Source: RGIG5952 sp045603485 (GTDB lineage Bacteria > Verrucomicrobiota > Kiritimatiellia > RFP12 > JAAYLN01). From it: DNA of 64,000 bases. A model generated the notes under the pieces. That model was not told where the DNA came from. It saw only the letters and a list, made by a program, of their open reading frames with translations, and did not search any database. The position numbers were made by a program, and so were the translations under genes. This document shows, in pieces, positions 15,742 through 24,720 of the stretch (position 1 is its first letter; every line of letters starts with the position of its first letter). The stretch lies in contig JAZUMF010000077.1 in assembly GCA_045603485.1 (NCBI GenBank), positions 1 through 64,000 of the forward strand, in the 5' to 3' direction.

Positions 15742-18700
15742 TTAGTTGTTAGCACTAGTAGAAGCGGCCTTAAAGAAACGATAGTCAGAAGTACTTGCTT
15801 CATCTGCAAACTTTACCCACAGGTATAGGTCATCTACATCATTTGCCTCAGAAATTTCAAGCTCATCCCAAGATGGGTCAGTTAAACTCTTTGAAGCATA
15901 AACCTTGCAGGTTGAAATACTGCCCAGAGACTTGGGGAATCCAATGCGTGGCTTGCCATTAACCAATGCAATATAAATCTTAAATGAGGTTGAGTACTTA
16001 ATTGTAAAGCTACCATCTTCTTGCTCCGTCACCTCATAACCTTCAATAGAATCGAAGCTATCTGCCAATTTTTCATCAGAAATGCCAAGAACAGCAGTTC
16101 CACCGATTAAAAGGTTTTCGGGAGTAAAGCCACTTAATGTGCCGCCAATCAGATTTATATTGGCATTGGTTATAGAAAGCGTTTCACCGCTTGCCATGGC
16201 AATGTCGTTACCATTCATTCTGACATCAAATGAGAAGGTTAAATTGAGCGAACGATCAACAGTCACATCGTCGCAAAGTATCAATGACCAACCATCAAAT
16301 GAACCAGCCAAGGCTATTTGAGCCATTGCCTCGTCAAGTGTATTGCCGTATAGACATACTGGAGAAGCCTCTGAAACTGCAATAACCGCATATGAAATAT
16401 CATTCTCAAAGGTTGAATCCATCATAGGCATTGCAAGCTCTGGATAACGCTTTCCGTCACAAAGAACAATGTCACCTAATAAGGTTCCTTTATCTGCAAA
16501 ATAGTTGCAGGTAAAATCGAGAAGGCTATCCACGCAAACATTGCGTATATAGATTGGTGTTATCTTCGAATCATTTACGAATCGGTTAAAGTTTATCGCC
16601 ATAGTCAGCAAGGTATCCTCGCCCTCACTATAATCAGCACAAATATACTTAAAGCCTTCAGCCTCATCACCGGAGAAGGAATTCTCAACTATTGAAATAG
16701 TTGCTCCCGAAGTTGATGCGATGCTAATAGGAGTTGCTGACGCCGCGGTAAAGTCACATTCCTTTACCGCTGCATAAGTATTATTGGTTGATGCGATACT
16801 CACATATGCTGAAGCAGTACCCGCAGTCGTTTTAGAGAAATCGACCTCATCGACAATACCACCTCCTTCTCCAATTGAAAATGCTAAAGTACCCGTTAGG
16901 ATATGGCCATTTCCATCAAAGATTGCACCAGCAGGAATCTCCAAGAACCCAAGTTCATTTGTATCAATTAGAAGGTCTAGTAAATCACCCGGCTTCCATG
17001 CAGCAAGTGCATCCTCAAGCCTTGCAAAGCAGGTTACAGAGTTGATTGCAGCTTCATAGGTTGTAACCTCATAGAGCATATCTTCATTCTCATCAAAAAT
17101 GTTGATATAGAGAACTGCCGTATCTCCCGACTCAATATAGTCTTTTGTTGTATGGGCAGAGATAATTCCCTCGCAGACATATTGCTCTCCATTAACTGAG
17201 CCATTAACGACTGAGTCTATAACAACTGTTTTTGATGTACTTGATGCACGGGCAATAAGACCACCGCTAAACTCCTTACCGAAAACATACGACTCAGTAT
17301 TCATACACCCGTTTATCAAATATGCCCCGCCGGCATTACCGACAGAATCTATACCAGCAAAGCCGCTGGCGATTTTACCCTGAATATAGCCGCCATAAAC
17401 CTCGCAATCCATAAAGATAGCGGGTTGATTACCAGCACCAGACGCGGCAACAAAGCCTGCCGCAACGCCGTCGGGACTGTTAATATCTACCATATGAACT
17501 GAACAATTGCGATATATATCCTGCCCCCACGCATAGGATCTTGCAACAAAGCCTGCGGCATTACCACTATAGACATTAATCTTCCCATTACTAACATGGC
17601 AATTTTCAATAGTAGCACTACTAATGCCATTAAAACCGCAGAAGCCTCCTGCTAAACTGGCAGGTGCCGTAGTCGATAGTTGGTTCAAGTTAATATTATA
17701 GACATTACAATCCACTATATGCTTAAATGCTCCACTGCGAGAAGCATTTCCCCAGACTCCTCCAATAGTGCAAGGACCATCAGCATAAAGTGTCACATTT
17801 GAAACGACACACTCCTCAATAACAGCAATTCGTTGAGTTTTAGTTGTATTGAAATGTCCAACCAATCCACCGAGAGAAGAGCTGCTGCAATTACTGTATG
17901 AATTAGAAATTACAACATCATAAGCCTCGACACCAATAAATCCATCGTAATCGGCATTTGCATTAAGACCAACCACACCACCCGCATAAACAGTTGATGC
18001 CGCAACCTTAATATCAACATCTCTAACTATGACATTCTCCAATGAGGCGGCAGATGTGCCAGCAAGCCCTCCACAACGAACTTTAACATTTGTACTTACA
18101 ATATCAACAGATTCAAGGACAAAGTCACGCACACGACTGCCGGCTCCCAAGAATGAAAAGAAGCCAAATCGACATTCTTTTGTTGAAACACCAGCATCAT
18201 CAATCACAAAATTAGAAATCGACTTCCCGTTTCCATTAAACTCACCGGCGAAAACAGTCTCACCATCCCAACCGCCAAGAGGCGTCCATTTAGCACCTGC
18301 GAGATCAATAGATGCACACAAGTGCACATGCTTATTTGTAAAGGTTTCGCCATTAGCGAGATTCTTGGCAAACTTATTTAAGTGATTAAGATTCCAAATA
18401 AAACAGTCGTCAGTTTCAACAATTAACCACTTTCCGCTATCGGTCTTCACAGATTCTAATCCAAATTCCACCCATGGAGAAACATCTGTACCATAGACGC
18501 CATCGGAGATTGCAAGCTCACCTGCACTGACTGTTACCGAGCCCGTAATCTCACCGGATGAGGTTGCAGTTGCAAAACCGCTATTAAGAATTAAATCCCC
18601 CTCAATAACACCCTGATTATCAAGAGCACCGGGAATGTCTGCGCTGGAGCTATTAACCACAACAGGGCCCGCAACAACCGCATTGGAAGAAATCACGGCA

Positions 18701-19752
18701 CTACTACGGAGGAATATATTCGCATTATTCCATGAACCCAAAGAAGTCGTGTTATTACTAATCACGCCGCTATTTAAGACGACACTTTGCTCATTGTCTG
18801 AATACCAACGCGTTGAGATTGCGCCGGCGAGAGTACCGATATTACCAGAAATCACACCCCCGTTCATCTCAAATCTACCATAGCCCTCAAGGCAAATCAT
18901 AGAGCCAGAAGAATTGCTTCCCCAATATTTTGAGACATTATTACAAATTGTGCCGCCATCCATAATCAGTTTGCCATATTCAACGACACCGAAAATAACT
19001 CCCGAGCGAGCTCTGGCAGCATTGCCGTTAATATAGGCATCAGTCAAAGTTGCAACAGCATTGCCGCCAATCCAATAAGTAGCTCCCTTATTGCCATATC
19101 CATAATTATTGGTGATTATTGAACCTCCCGTAAACTCAACTGTTGCGCCCCCGCTAGCCAACACCTGTATACCGAAAATATACTCAATACGGGCACCGTT
19201 AAAGGTCAATCCACCTCCTGGAAGAGATATCATAGGAGTATTGTTTTTATCAAAAACAAATTGTCTTAAATATGAGCCCTCTCCAAAAATGATGGAACCA
19301 GAAACGGTAAATAGAGGTGAAGATAATGCCCCCTCCAGCTTTGTAATTGAACCGACAGTGTTTGTTGACTTGTTTGCATCACATGACAACTCATACGCGT
19401 ATGGATCCATCTTAGCCGCTTCAGAGACCCATCGCCAATCATTAGTGCCGTCAAAGGTAGTGTTGACAATGCTCAACGACGCATCTTTCGCGATATTAAA
19501 CATCGTCCCATTAAAGCCGCTTCCAAATGTAACTGTATTACCACCGCCATCAAGAGTCAAGGACTTACCCTCAACATTGATAGTAGCAGAAATCTTTTCT
19601 GTCTCTGACAATGTAATCGTAGCACCGCTTGCGGCATTATTAACAGCATCAGCCAATGAGGGATAATCCATCGTTCCAATGCTCGCAGCCCTCGCCACCG
19701 AAATTGAGACAAAAATACCGACAATAGCAACTAATTTTGTATAGTTCATCAT
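15742..19752 (-). CDS. large secreted beta-helix (pectate-lyase-fold) surface protein
   Basis: 1336 residues. The signal peptide (first about 22 residues, cleavage near ARA-AS) is followed by repeated short strands with Gly/Asn/Thr turns, typical of right-handed parallel beta-helices: SLTLDGGGNTVTFGSG, LIMDGGTICNN, FEMNGGVISGN. A middle part (about 470-860) has many VGG/AGGFVG-type turns as in GLUG-like adhesin repeats. The last about 80 residues (KIYIALVNGKPRIGFP onward) form a separate domain of the kind placed at the end of surface proteins, possibly a sorting or attachment domain. It is AT-rich compared with flanking genes, suggesting acquisition. Likely an adhesin or polysaccharide-binding protein; no catalytic residues can be assigned. 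Confidence 0.75.
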   Translation of the reverse strand: MMNYTKLVAIVGIFVSISVARAASIGTMDYPSLADAVNNAASGATITLSETEKISATINVEGKSLTLDGGGNTVTFGSGFNGTMFNIAKDASLSIVNTTFDGTNDWRWVSEAAKMDPYAYELSCDANKSTNTVGSITKLEGALSSPLFTVSGSIIFGEGSYLRQFVFDKNNTPMISLPGGGLTFNGARIEYIFGIQVLASGGATVEFTGGSIITNNYGYGNKGATYWIGGNAVATLTDAYINGNAARARSGVIFGVVEYGKLIMDGGTICNNVSKYWGSNSSGSMICLEGYGRFEMNGGVISGNIGTLAGAISTRWYSDNEQSVVLNSGVISNNTTSLGSWNNANIFLRSSAVISSNAVVAGPVVVNSSSADIPGALDNQGVIEGDLILNSGFATATSSGEITGSVTVSAGELAISDGVYGTDVSPWVEFGLESVKTDSGKWLIVETDDCFIWNLNHLNKFAKNLANGETFTNKHVHLCASIDLAGAKWTPLGGWDGETVFAGEFNGNGKSISNFVIDDAGVSTKECRFGFFSFLGAGSRVRDFVLESVDIVSTNVKVRCGGLAGTSAASLENVIVRDVDIKVAASTVYAGGVVGLNANADYDGFIGVEAYDVVISNSYSNCSSSSLGGLVGHFNTTKTQRIAVIEECVVSNVTLYADGPCTIGGVWGNASRSGAFKHIVDCNVYNINLNQLSTTAPASLAGGFCGFNGISSATIENCHVSNGKINVYSGNAAGFVARSYAWGQDIYRNCSVHMVDINSPDGVAAGFVAASGAGNQPAIFMDCEVYGGYIQGKIASGFAGIDSVGNAGGAYLINGCMNTESYVFGKEFSGGLIARASSTSKTVVIDSVVNGSVNGEQYVCEGIISAHTTKDYIESGDTAVLYINIFDENEDMLYEVTTYEAAINSVTCFARLEDALAAWKPGDLLDLLIDTNELGFLEIPAGAIFDGNGHILTGTLAFSIGEGGGIVDEVDFSKTTAGTASAYVSIASTNNTYAAVKECDFTAASATPISIASTSGATISIVENSFSGDEAEGFKYICADYSEGEDTLLTMAINFNRFVNDSKITPIYIRNVCVDSLLDFTCNYFADKGTLLGDIVLCDGKRYPELAMPMMDSTFENDISYAVIAVSEASPVCLYGNTLDEAMAQIALAGSFDGWSLILCDDVTVDRSLNLTFSFDVRMNGNDIAMASGETLSITNANINLIGGTLSGFTPENLLIGGTAVLGISDEKLADSFDSIEGYEVTEQEDGSFTIKYSTSFKIYIALVNGKPRIGFPKSLGSISTCKVYASKSLTDPSWDELEISEANDVDDLYLWVKFADEASTSDYRFFKAASTSANN

Positions 19753-19920
19753 ACACCCCTTTTTGGTAATCTAATAGACCAACCCTGAGACGCTAAATGT
19801 AAATACTATCTCAAAAATTCATCCTAACACATCAAATACGGAATAAACCACAAAAAAACATTAGCTAAATAGTGTATCAAATTTAACGCTAAATTGCAAA
19901 CTTTTTTTGGAACTATCCTA

Positions 19921-20075
19921 CAATTGAGATGATATAAAACATTTGACTTTACGACGCCAAACAGCTCATACAACTAAGCCTGCGTCAACCACACCGTTTC
20001 GTTTTCCAAACGCACCTCCAACCGGACGCTTTCGTTCGGCTGATAGACGACAATCTGGTTTTCACTCGCACTCAT
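19921..20075 (-). pseudogene. RhuM-family N-terminal fragment
   Basis: From ATG 20075 the frame encodes ENQIVVYQPNESVRLEVRLE then NETVWLTQA, a TAG stop, and YELFGVVKSNVLYHL. This closely matches residues 1-50 of the intact RhuM protein encoded from 60999. The internal stop and the loss of the remainder show it is dead. Confidence 0.65.
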
Positions 20076-20126
20076 ATCATACTGATTTTATGCCGAAATG
20101 CCAATCTCTCGCCGCGTTGAAGCTTC

Positions 20127-20158
20127 TTACCGCCGCATTTTGCAAAATGCGGTGGTAA
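20127..20158. repeat. 32-base near-perfect palindrome
   Basis: CCGCATTTTGCAAAATGCGG at 20133-20152 is a perfect 20-base palindrome. Pairing extends outward through TTACC/GGTAA with one G-T position. It sits 11 bases past the stop of the primase-helicase gene and could end its transcript, though no T tract follows. Confidence 0.5.
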
Positions 20159-20169
20159 CCATAGTTTTA

Positions 20170-23067
20170 TCATTTCAGCCTGCGAACAACTCGTGTCATA
20201 ACTTCGCCTAGGTTATTCATAACATCGTCCGCCAAAAACCGTAAGATAAAATAGCCGTTCTCCTGCAATAATTCATCTTTTTTCCTATCCCGGCGATAAG
20301 CATCCTTGTCTGCGAAATGATGACTACCGTCTATTTCGACAGCCAAATTATTCTGCTCCGAGACAAAATCGACTTCCATATCAGGATTCCCGCCAAACGG
20401 TATCGGCAATTGCGCATTAAGACGAAACTTACCCTTGGTTTCCGGCGTCGACTCCAAATGTCTAAAGAAAAACCGCTCTACGGCACTGCGTGCCGATTCG
20501 TCATCTATAATCCCTGAATCACTTGGACTGACACCTTCCATCGTCTCCGCAGCAAAAACGAAAAGATCAATTTCCTCAGCCGAAACACCCTCGCGCAGAA
20601 TCCTCCGCACGGTCTCGAAATATTTTTCCTCTAAACGCTTCTCTCGGATTAGTGAAACATTTGACGGCAAGCCGGATACCGTTGAAATCGGCATCGTTAT
20701 CTCGTAGCCGAGCGCTTTATACCCTGCGCACCGCTTGTTGAACATTCGGGCGAACATTTGGACATTAGTATCAGCATAATCATATATCCGCACATCTCGC
20801 TTCCCGGCATGACGACGATGAAGACGCCCGGCATACTGGGTCAGTCGCCCCTTCCATGAAATCGGCAAGGCAAGAAAGAGCGTATCAAGACGCGCGTCAT
20901 CAAACCCTTCTCCCAAATACGAACCCGTCGCAAGAAGAATGCGCGGTGACTCATCAGGAACGGAAGCGCGTTTTTCCTCAAGCGCTTTTATTTCCTTTGC
21001 GCCCATCCCGCCGTGAAGCACCAAGAGATTTTCAACTTTCCCCGTCAACATTTTTTCCAGCAACTCCAAATGCTTCCGCCTCTCGGTCAACACAACCGGA
21101 GAACGGCCCTCTGCTATAACACCAAGCACATCACGTATGATCATCGCATTACGGCGGGCATTGACGATCAATTCCTCTATCAGAAGGGAATAAGACGGCT
21201 TTTCGTTTTCTTGCCGAGCGAAACCGGACTCGAATCCTGTCAATCTCACATTTACACGATGATCAAAATGCTCAAATGCCGCCATCGCTTTCGGGTCGAC
21301 TTTGTGGCGCAATGGCCCGCATTGCATTTGAATAATCGGATGCAACCCATCTCTTCGCACCGGTGTCGCCGAAAGTCCGAGAACATACTTCCCCGTAAAT
21401 ACGTTTGTAACGGCTTCAAACGATGTGGCAGGAACACCGTGACACTCATCGACAATCAACTGGCCGTAGCTGCCCACGATCTCTTTATTGACCGATCCCT
21501 TTCGTACCAGGCTTTGAATAAGCGCAACGTCTATCTTGCCCGTATACTTGCGCTTGCCTCCTCCCCATACTCCGATTTCCTTTTTAGGAATATTAAGAAA
21601 TTGCGATAACCGCTCCACCCACTGACTCATAAGCGGCTTTTTATTGACGAGGATCAGCGTATTTGTTTTACGCGCGGCGATCATCCACGCCGAGAGTACG
21701 GTTTTACCAAATGCCGTTCCCGCAGCCAGCACCCCAGTATCATGTGTAATCAAAGTCTTTGAGGCGTCTAACTGCTCAAGGCGTAACTCTCCACCAAACT
21801 CACAACATATTGGCGAGCCCGAAAACCGTTTATCTTCAATTTTCCATTTAGCGCGAGCATCTTTAAATGTCTTGATGACAGTATCCAACAACCCTCGCGG
21901 CAAGACAAGAAAATTCTCTCCGTCAATTCCGCGGCTGATAACACGCGAAAGTCCGTACACGGGACGCCTCATCCATTCCGCTTCTCTGAAGCGCGGATTC
22001 ACAAATGCCGCAAGCCTCAAAAGCCGTCCACGAAGAACTGGCGACAAATCTTCCTGATCTATATAAATCGCATTACCTAGAACCACTCTAATCGGGTCGG
22101 ACGATACAACTACGGTCGGCTCTTCCTTTTTAGGCCCAGTAGACACGCCAAAGAGCGACCACGGCTCGTTTCGCTCGACCTCCTCATCCGTCTGTGGAAT
22201 CAATTGGCGTTTCTCGGAACAAGCACGCGAACGAAGCGTCATAAATTGCTCTCGCGTTATCATTGGAATACGAGAAAGAAAATCCCACTGATCATGAAAA
22301 GGGACTAATCTCTCATCTACGAAAAGAGAATTTCCGACTTTGCGAGGGCCGCCTTGCAAAGGCAGCGCAATCAGATTCCCAAACCCGCCTTTAGGCAATC
22401 GATTTTGGCAAGGGAATATTCGATCGTAAGAATCGAATCCCATACTGGGATTGCGTTCCATAGTAATTGAAATAACAAAAGAAAGTACATCGCGAACTAT
22501 TTCCGCTGAAATCGGTTCGTCAAAGAAGAACCAAAGATGCGCTCCTTTGCCCGAACGCGAACGCTCGCACGCGACAGGCAAACAAAGCTCTTTGAGAACC
22601 TGAATCGTCGAGCTGACATCTCCCCGCCATGATGATTTATCAAAATCCATTGCGGCAAACCGGACGGTATCATCCTCAAGCATGGGATAAACACCCATTG
22701 TAAAAGACTTTCCCTCGCCATCAACTCCGCGCAAATGCCATTCAAAAACTTTATCCGATATCGGCATAAAATCGCGCGCCTCACACGTCGCGCAATCACC
22801 TCTTACCTTGGCGCACTTTCCGCAAACGCCACGAACCCATTCATTCGAACAGACCGGCGCGTAACCACCACGCCCATCCTTGCGTTCATATCGCCTCGCA
22901 AAAACATCACGCCGACCATAGAACATAGCGGACATAAGCCTGATTTTTTCTTCAGGCGGTGATTTCATCGTAACGACATGCCCTTGATTGCGATGATTGC
23001 AATTCAACTCCCTTAACTCCTTTAGTATTTGCCGCAAGACACGTCTTACAACCGCATTTTTAATCAC
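20170..23067 (-). CDS. primase-helicase-nuclease fusion (TOTE-type conflict protein)
   Basis: 965 residues. N-terminal part is an archaeo-eukaryotic primase-like domain: Cys cluster C73, C82, C85, C92, C95; metal motif DFD at 141-143; SGKGAH at 172-177. The centre is an SF2 helicase with Walker A AAGTAFGKTV, DECH in LIVDECHGVPA, and GLSATPVRRDG. The C-terminus is a DUF559/Vsr-like nuclease: VDFVSEQNNLAVEIDGSHHF. The order primase, helicase, endonuclease is that of TOTE conflict systems, a proposed defence class. GTG 23067 gives the longest frame; ATG 22968 is an alternative that keeps all domains. Confidence 0.8.
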   Translation of the reverse strand: MIKNAVVRRVLRQILKELRELNCNHRNQGHVVTMKSPPEEKIRLMSAMFYGRRDVFARRYERKDGRGGYAPVCSNEWVRGVCGKCAKVRGDCATCEARDFMPISDKVFEWHLRGVDGEGKSFTMGVYPMLEDDTVRFAAMDFDKSSWRGDVSSTIQVLKELCLPVACERSRSGKGAHLWFFFDEPISAEIVRDVLSFVISITMERNPSMGFDSYDRIFPCQNRLPKGGFGNLIALPLQGGPRKVGNSLFVDERLVPFHDQWDFLSRIPMITREQFMTLRSRACSEKRQLIPQTDEEVERNEPWSLFGVSTGPKKEEPTVVVSSDPIRVVLGNAIYIDQEDLSPVLRGRLLRLAAFVNPRFREAEWMRRPVYGLSRVISRGIDGENFLVLPRGLLDTVIKTFKDARAKWKIEDKRFSGSPICCEFGGELRLEQLDASKTLITHDTGVLAAGTAFGKTVLSAWMIAARKTNTLILVNKKPLMSQWVERLSQFLNIPKKEIGVWGGGKRKYTGKIDVALIQSLVRKGSVNKEIVGSYGQLIVDECHGVPATSFEAVTNVFTGKYVLGLSATPVRRDGLHPIIQMQCGPLRHKVDPKAMAAFEHFDHRVNVRLTGFESGFARQENEKPSYSLLIEELIVNARRNAMIIRDVLGVIAEGRSPVVLTERRKHLELLEKMLTGKVENLLVLHGGMGAKEIKALEEKRASVPDESPRILLATGSYLGEGFDDARLDTLFLALPISWKGRLTQYAGRLHRRHAGKRDVRIYDYADTNVQMFARMFNKRCAGYKALGYEITMPISTVSGLPSNVSLIREKRLEEKYFETVRRILREGVSAEEIDLFVFAAETMEGVSPSDSGIIDDESARSAVERFFFRHLESTPETKGKFRLNAQLPIPFGGNPDMEVDFVSEQNNLAVEIDGSHHFADKDAYRRDRKKDELLQENGYFILRFLADDVMNNLGEVMTRVVRRLK

Positions 23068-23084
23068 TTATTTCCGAAGGGGCA

Positions 23085-23178
23085 AGTCGTGAGACATGAG
23101 ACTTGAGACGCGTCTAATGTCTCGTGTCTCGCGCCTCACCTCTAGCGCGTCTGTCGCCTTGCGTCTCATGTCTCGCTC
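23085..23178. repeat. GAGAC/GTCTC inverted repeat element, copy 1
   Basis: A string of GAGAC words (GAGACATGAGACTTGAGACG) faces a string of GTCTC words (GTCTCGTGTCTCGCG, later GTCTCATGTCTCG), so the RNA can fold into a long imperfect hairpin. The end overlaps the last codons of the suffix-domain gene. Related copies at 23.96, 24.53 and 60.46 kb. Confidence 0.65.
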
Positions 23179-23930
23179 GTTCCCACCGTGAAGTTTTGCG
23201 TGCCGTTACAGTCTGGGTAGCCCGTACAGGCCCAAAACGGGTTGCCTGCGTTGCGCCCTTTGTGGGCGATGATCTTCCGCATCGGCTTGCCGCACTTCGG
23301 GCACTTCGGCGCCCCCTGCGCGGAGACCTGCGCGTCTCGCGTCTCGAGCCTCGCCTTGCTCAGGCGTTCGGTGAAACCGCCCTCTTCGCGAAACGCCGCG
23401 GCGATACTCTCCATCTGCCGGTGCAGCAGCTTGCAGGCTTGGTCGATTGCGATCAAAATCGCGTTTGCCGCGACCACAGAATCTTCCGCTTCAAGAAACG
23501 GCGCAAAGCGTTCGCGCATCGCAAGAATGTATTTCCCGTAGTCATGTCGCGAAAGAGGGCCGGTGTAGCGGTCAAGAACAAGAGACATTAGTTGCGAGGC
23601 GCGGGAATCGTTTTCCGCCCAGGGGATTTCGCCGCGCCCGATGAGAAACGCCTCATAGTCGCCCGCCAGTTCCTCCAGTGATCCTTTCGCGACATCGTAA
23701 AGCCGAAGTTCCGTTTCTTTGCTCGTTCCGGCGCGGGACGAACCCTCGACGATGTTCTGCCGCGCCGAACGCGCCGCGCCCATCATCTGCCCGACGGTTT
23801 TACCGAGCGCATCGTTCTTGTAGGAGTAGTTCCGATCGCAGAACACCTCCGTCGCATGATAGACGAGGCACGCAAATCCGAAGGAAAGCGTTCTGCGATA
23901 TCCGCCGTATGCGCCGATGATCTCAGTCAT
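23166..23930 (-). CDS. four-helix-bundle 'suffix' protein with topoisomerase-type zinc finger
   Basis: 254 residues. Residues about 20-195 form helices with QNIVEGSSRAGTSKETELRL, the signature of the four-helix-bundle family related to S23. The C-terminal tail has a C4 zinc finger (CPKCGKPM, then WACTGYPDC) like those at the end of topoisomerase I. The linker (SKARLETRDAQVSAQGA) seems derived from the nearby GAGAC repeat family. Role unknown; such genes are abundant in gut Kiritimatiellae and relatives. Confidence 0.75.
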   Translation of the reverse strand: MTEIIGAYGGYRRTLSFGFACLVYHATEVFCDRNYSYKNDALGKTVGQMMGAARSARQNIVEGSSRAGTSKETELRLYDVAKGSLEELAGDYEAFLIGRGEIPWAENDSRASQLMSLVLDRYTGPLSRHDYGKYILAMRERFAPFLEAEDSVVAANAILIAIDQACKLLHRQMESIAAAFREEGGFTERLSKARLETRDAQVSAQGAPKCPKCGKPMRKIIAHKGRNAGNPFWACTGYPDCNGTQNFTVGTSET

Positions 23931-24375
23931 GGGTGAGTTCCTTTCGGTGGATTGGGTGGGCGTGAGACGTTAGATGAGAGACGAAGGGGCAAGATGTGAG
24001 ACATGAGACGCGTCTAACGTCTCGCGTCTCATGCCCTGCTTCCGTGCGCCTATCGTCACACGTCTCGTAATTCTCAATTGCGGAATACGCAAGATAAAAG
24101 GAACGCATATTCTGAAGATTATCCACTGAAAATCCACGCCCGAAACGGCTCGACAATCGAGAAGACAAATCAATCAACACCTGTTTTCCATACTCCGCGC
24201 GACGCTTGCCGCCTTGTTCCTCCTCGACGATCTGGCGACCGATTTCGTAATTGGTATAAACCTGCGCAAGATTGGCAACCGACGCCACCTTCTGCCGCGC
24301 CTCCTCAATGAGCGCCACGACACGCGCAAAAAGGCTCGATCTGCGATTCGACTTTTTAGACACGACATTTTTCAT
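23923..24375 (-). CDS. DUF1016/YhcG N-terminal domain protein, truncated by repeat
   Basis: 150 residues. The first about 98 match the N-terminal domain of DUF1016 (YhcG) nucleases: VVALIEEARQKV, YTNYEIGRQIVEEEQGG, YGKQVLIDLSSRLSSRFGRG. After NYETCDDRRTEAGHETRDVR the sequence is translated GAGAC repeat, so the PD-(D/E)XK nuclease half is lost. It overlaps the suffix gene by eight bases. Probably a broken gene, possibly still making the protein-binding half. Confidence 0.65.
   Translation of the reverse strand: MKNVVSKKSNRRSSLFARVVALIEEARQKVASVANLAQVYTNYEIGRQIVEEEQGGKRRAEYGKQVLIDLSSRLSSRFGRGFSVDNLQNMRSFYLAYSAIENYETCDDRRTEAGHETRDVRRVSCLTSCPFVSHLTSHAHPIHRKELTHD
23960..24065. repeat. GAGAC/GTCTC element, copy 2, inside the DUF1016 frame
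   Basis: GAGACGTTAGATGAGAGACG to ACGTCTCGCGTCTCATG, then a CGTCACACGTCTCG tail. The insertion supplies the last third of the DUF1016 reading frame. Confidence 0.65.
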
Positions 24376-24524
24376 CCCATCAACTCCGTTAAATCCCCAA
24401 TATTATAGCATTATTTATACAATACATAAAATCCGACTTTGAAGCCCAATAATGCATGATTCTTCAACGGCGCAATTGGGGCACCTTGCGCTTGCGGTGA
24501 CCTTCGGCCATGGGGCGGGGGCGT

Positions 24525-24712
24525 GAGACATTAAGTGAGAGACGAGATTGCAAGACGAGAGACTTGAGACACGTCTAACATCTCGTGTCTCGCGCCTCGC
24601 CTCTGGAGCGTCTATCGTCTCATGTCTCACGCCAATTTCCTGCGCGTCTAACGTCTCGCGTCTCATGCCCTGCTTCCGTGCGCCTATCGTCACACGTCTC
24701 ACGGCGCGACGC
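24525..24712. repeat. GAGAC/GTCTC element, copy 3 (double unit)
   Basis: Two successive units of the same element fill most of the 345-base gap between the DUF1016 gene and the glycosidase. The segment TCTCATGCCCTGCTTCCGTG, followed by a CGCCTATCGTCACACGTCTC stretch, is shared word for word with copy 2. No gene in this gap. Confidence 0.7.
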
Positions 24713-24720
24713 TTGCCGCC

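Noticed and set aside
19943..20158. Plus-strand open frame of 71 codons
   Set aside because: The opposite strand encodes a recognisable RhuM start, so the plus frame is a by-product.
23085..24712. GAGAC/GTCTC words as a CRISPR array
   Set aside because: Repeats are irregular, palindromic among themselves and overlap coding frames. There are no unique spacers of constant length and no cas genes.
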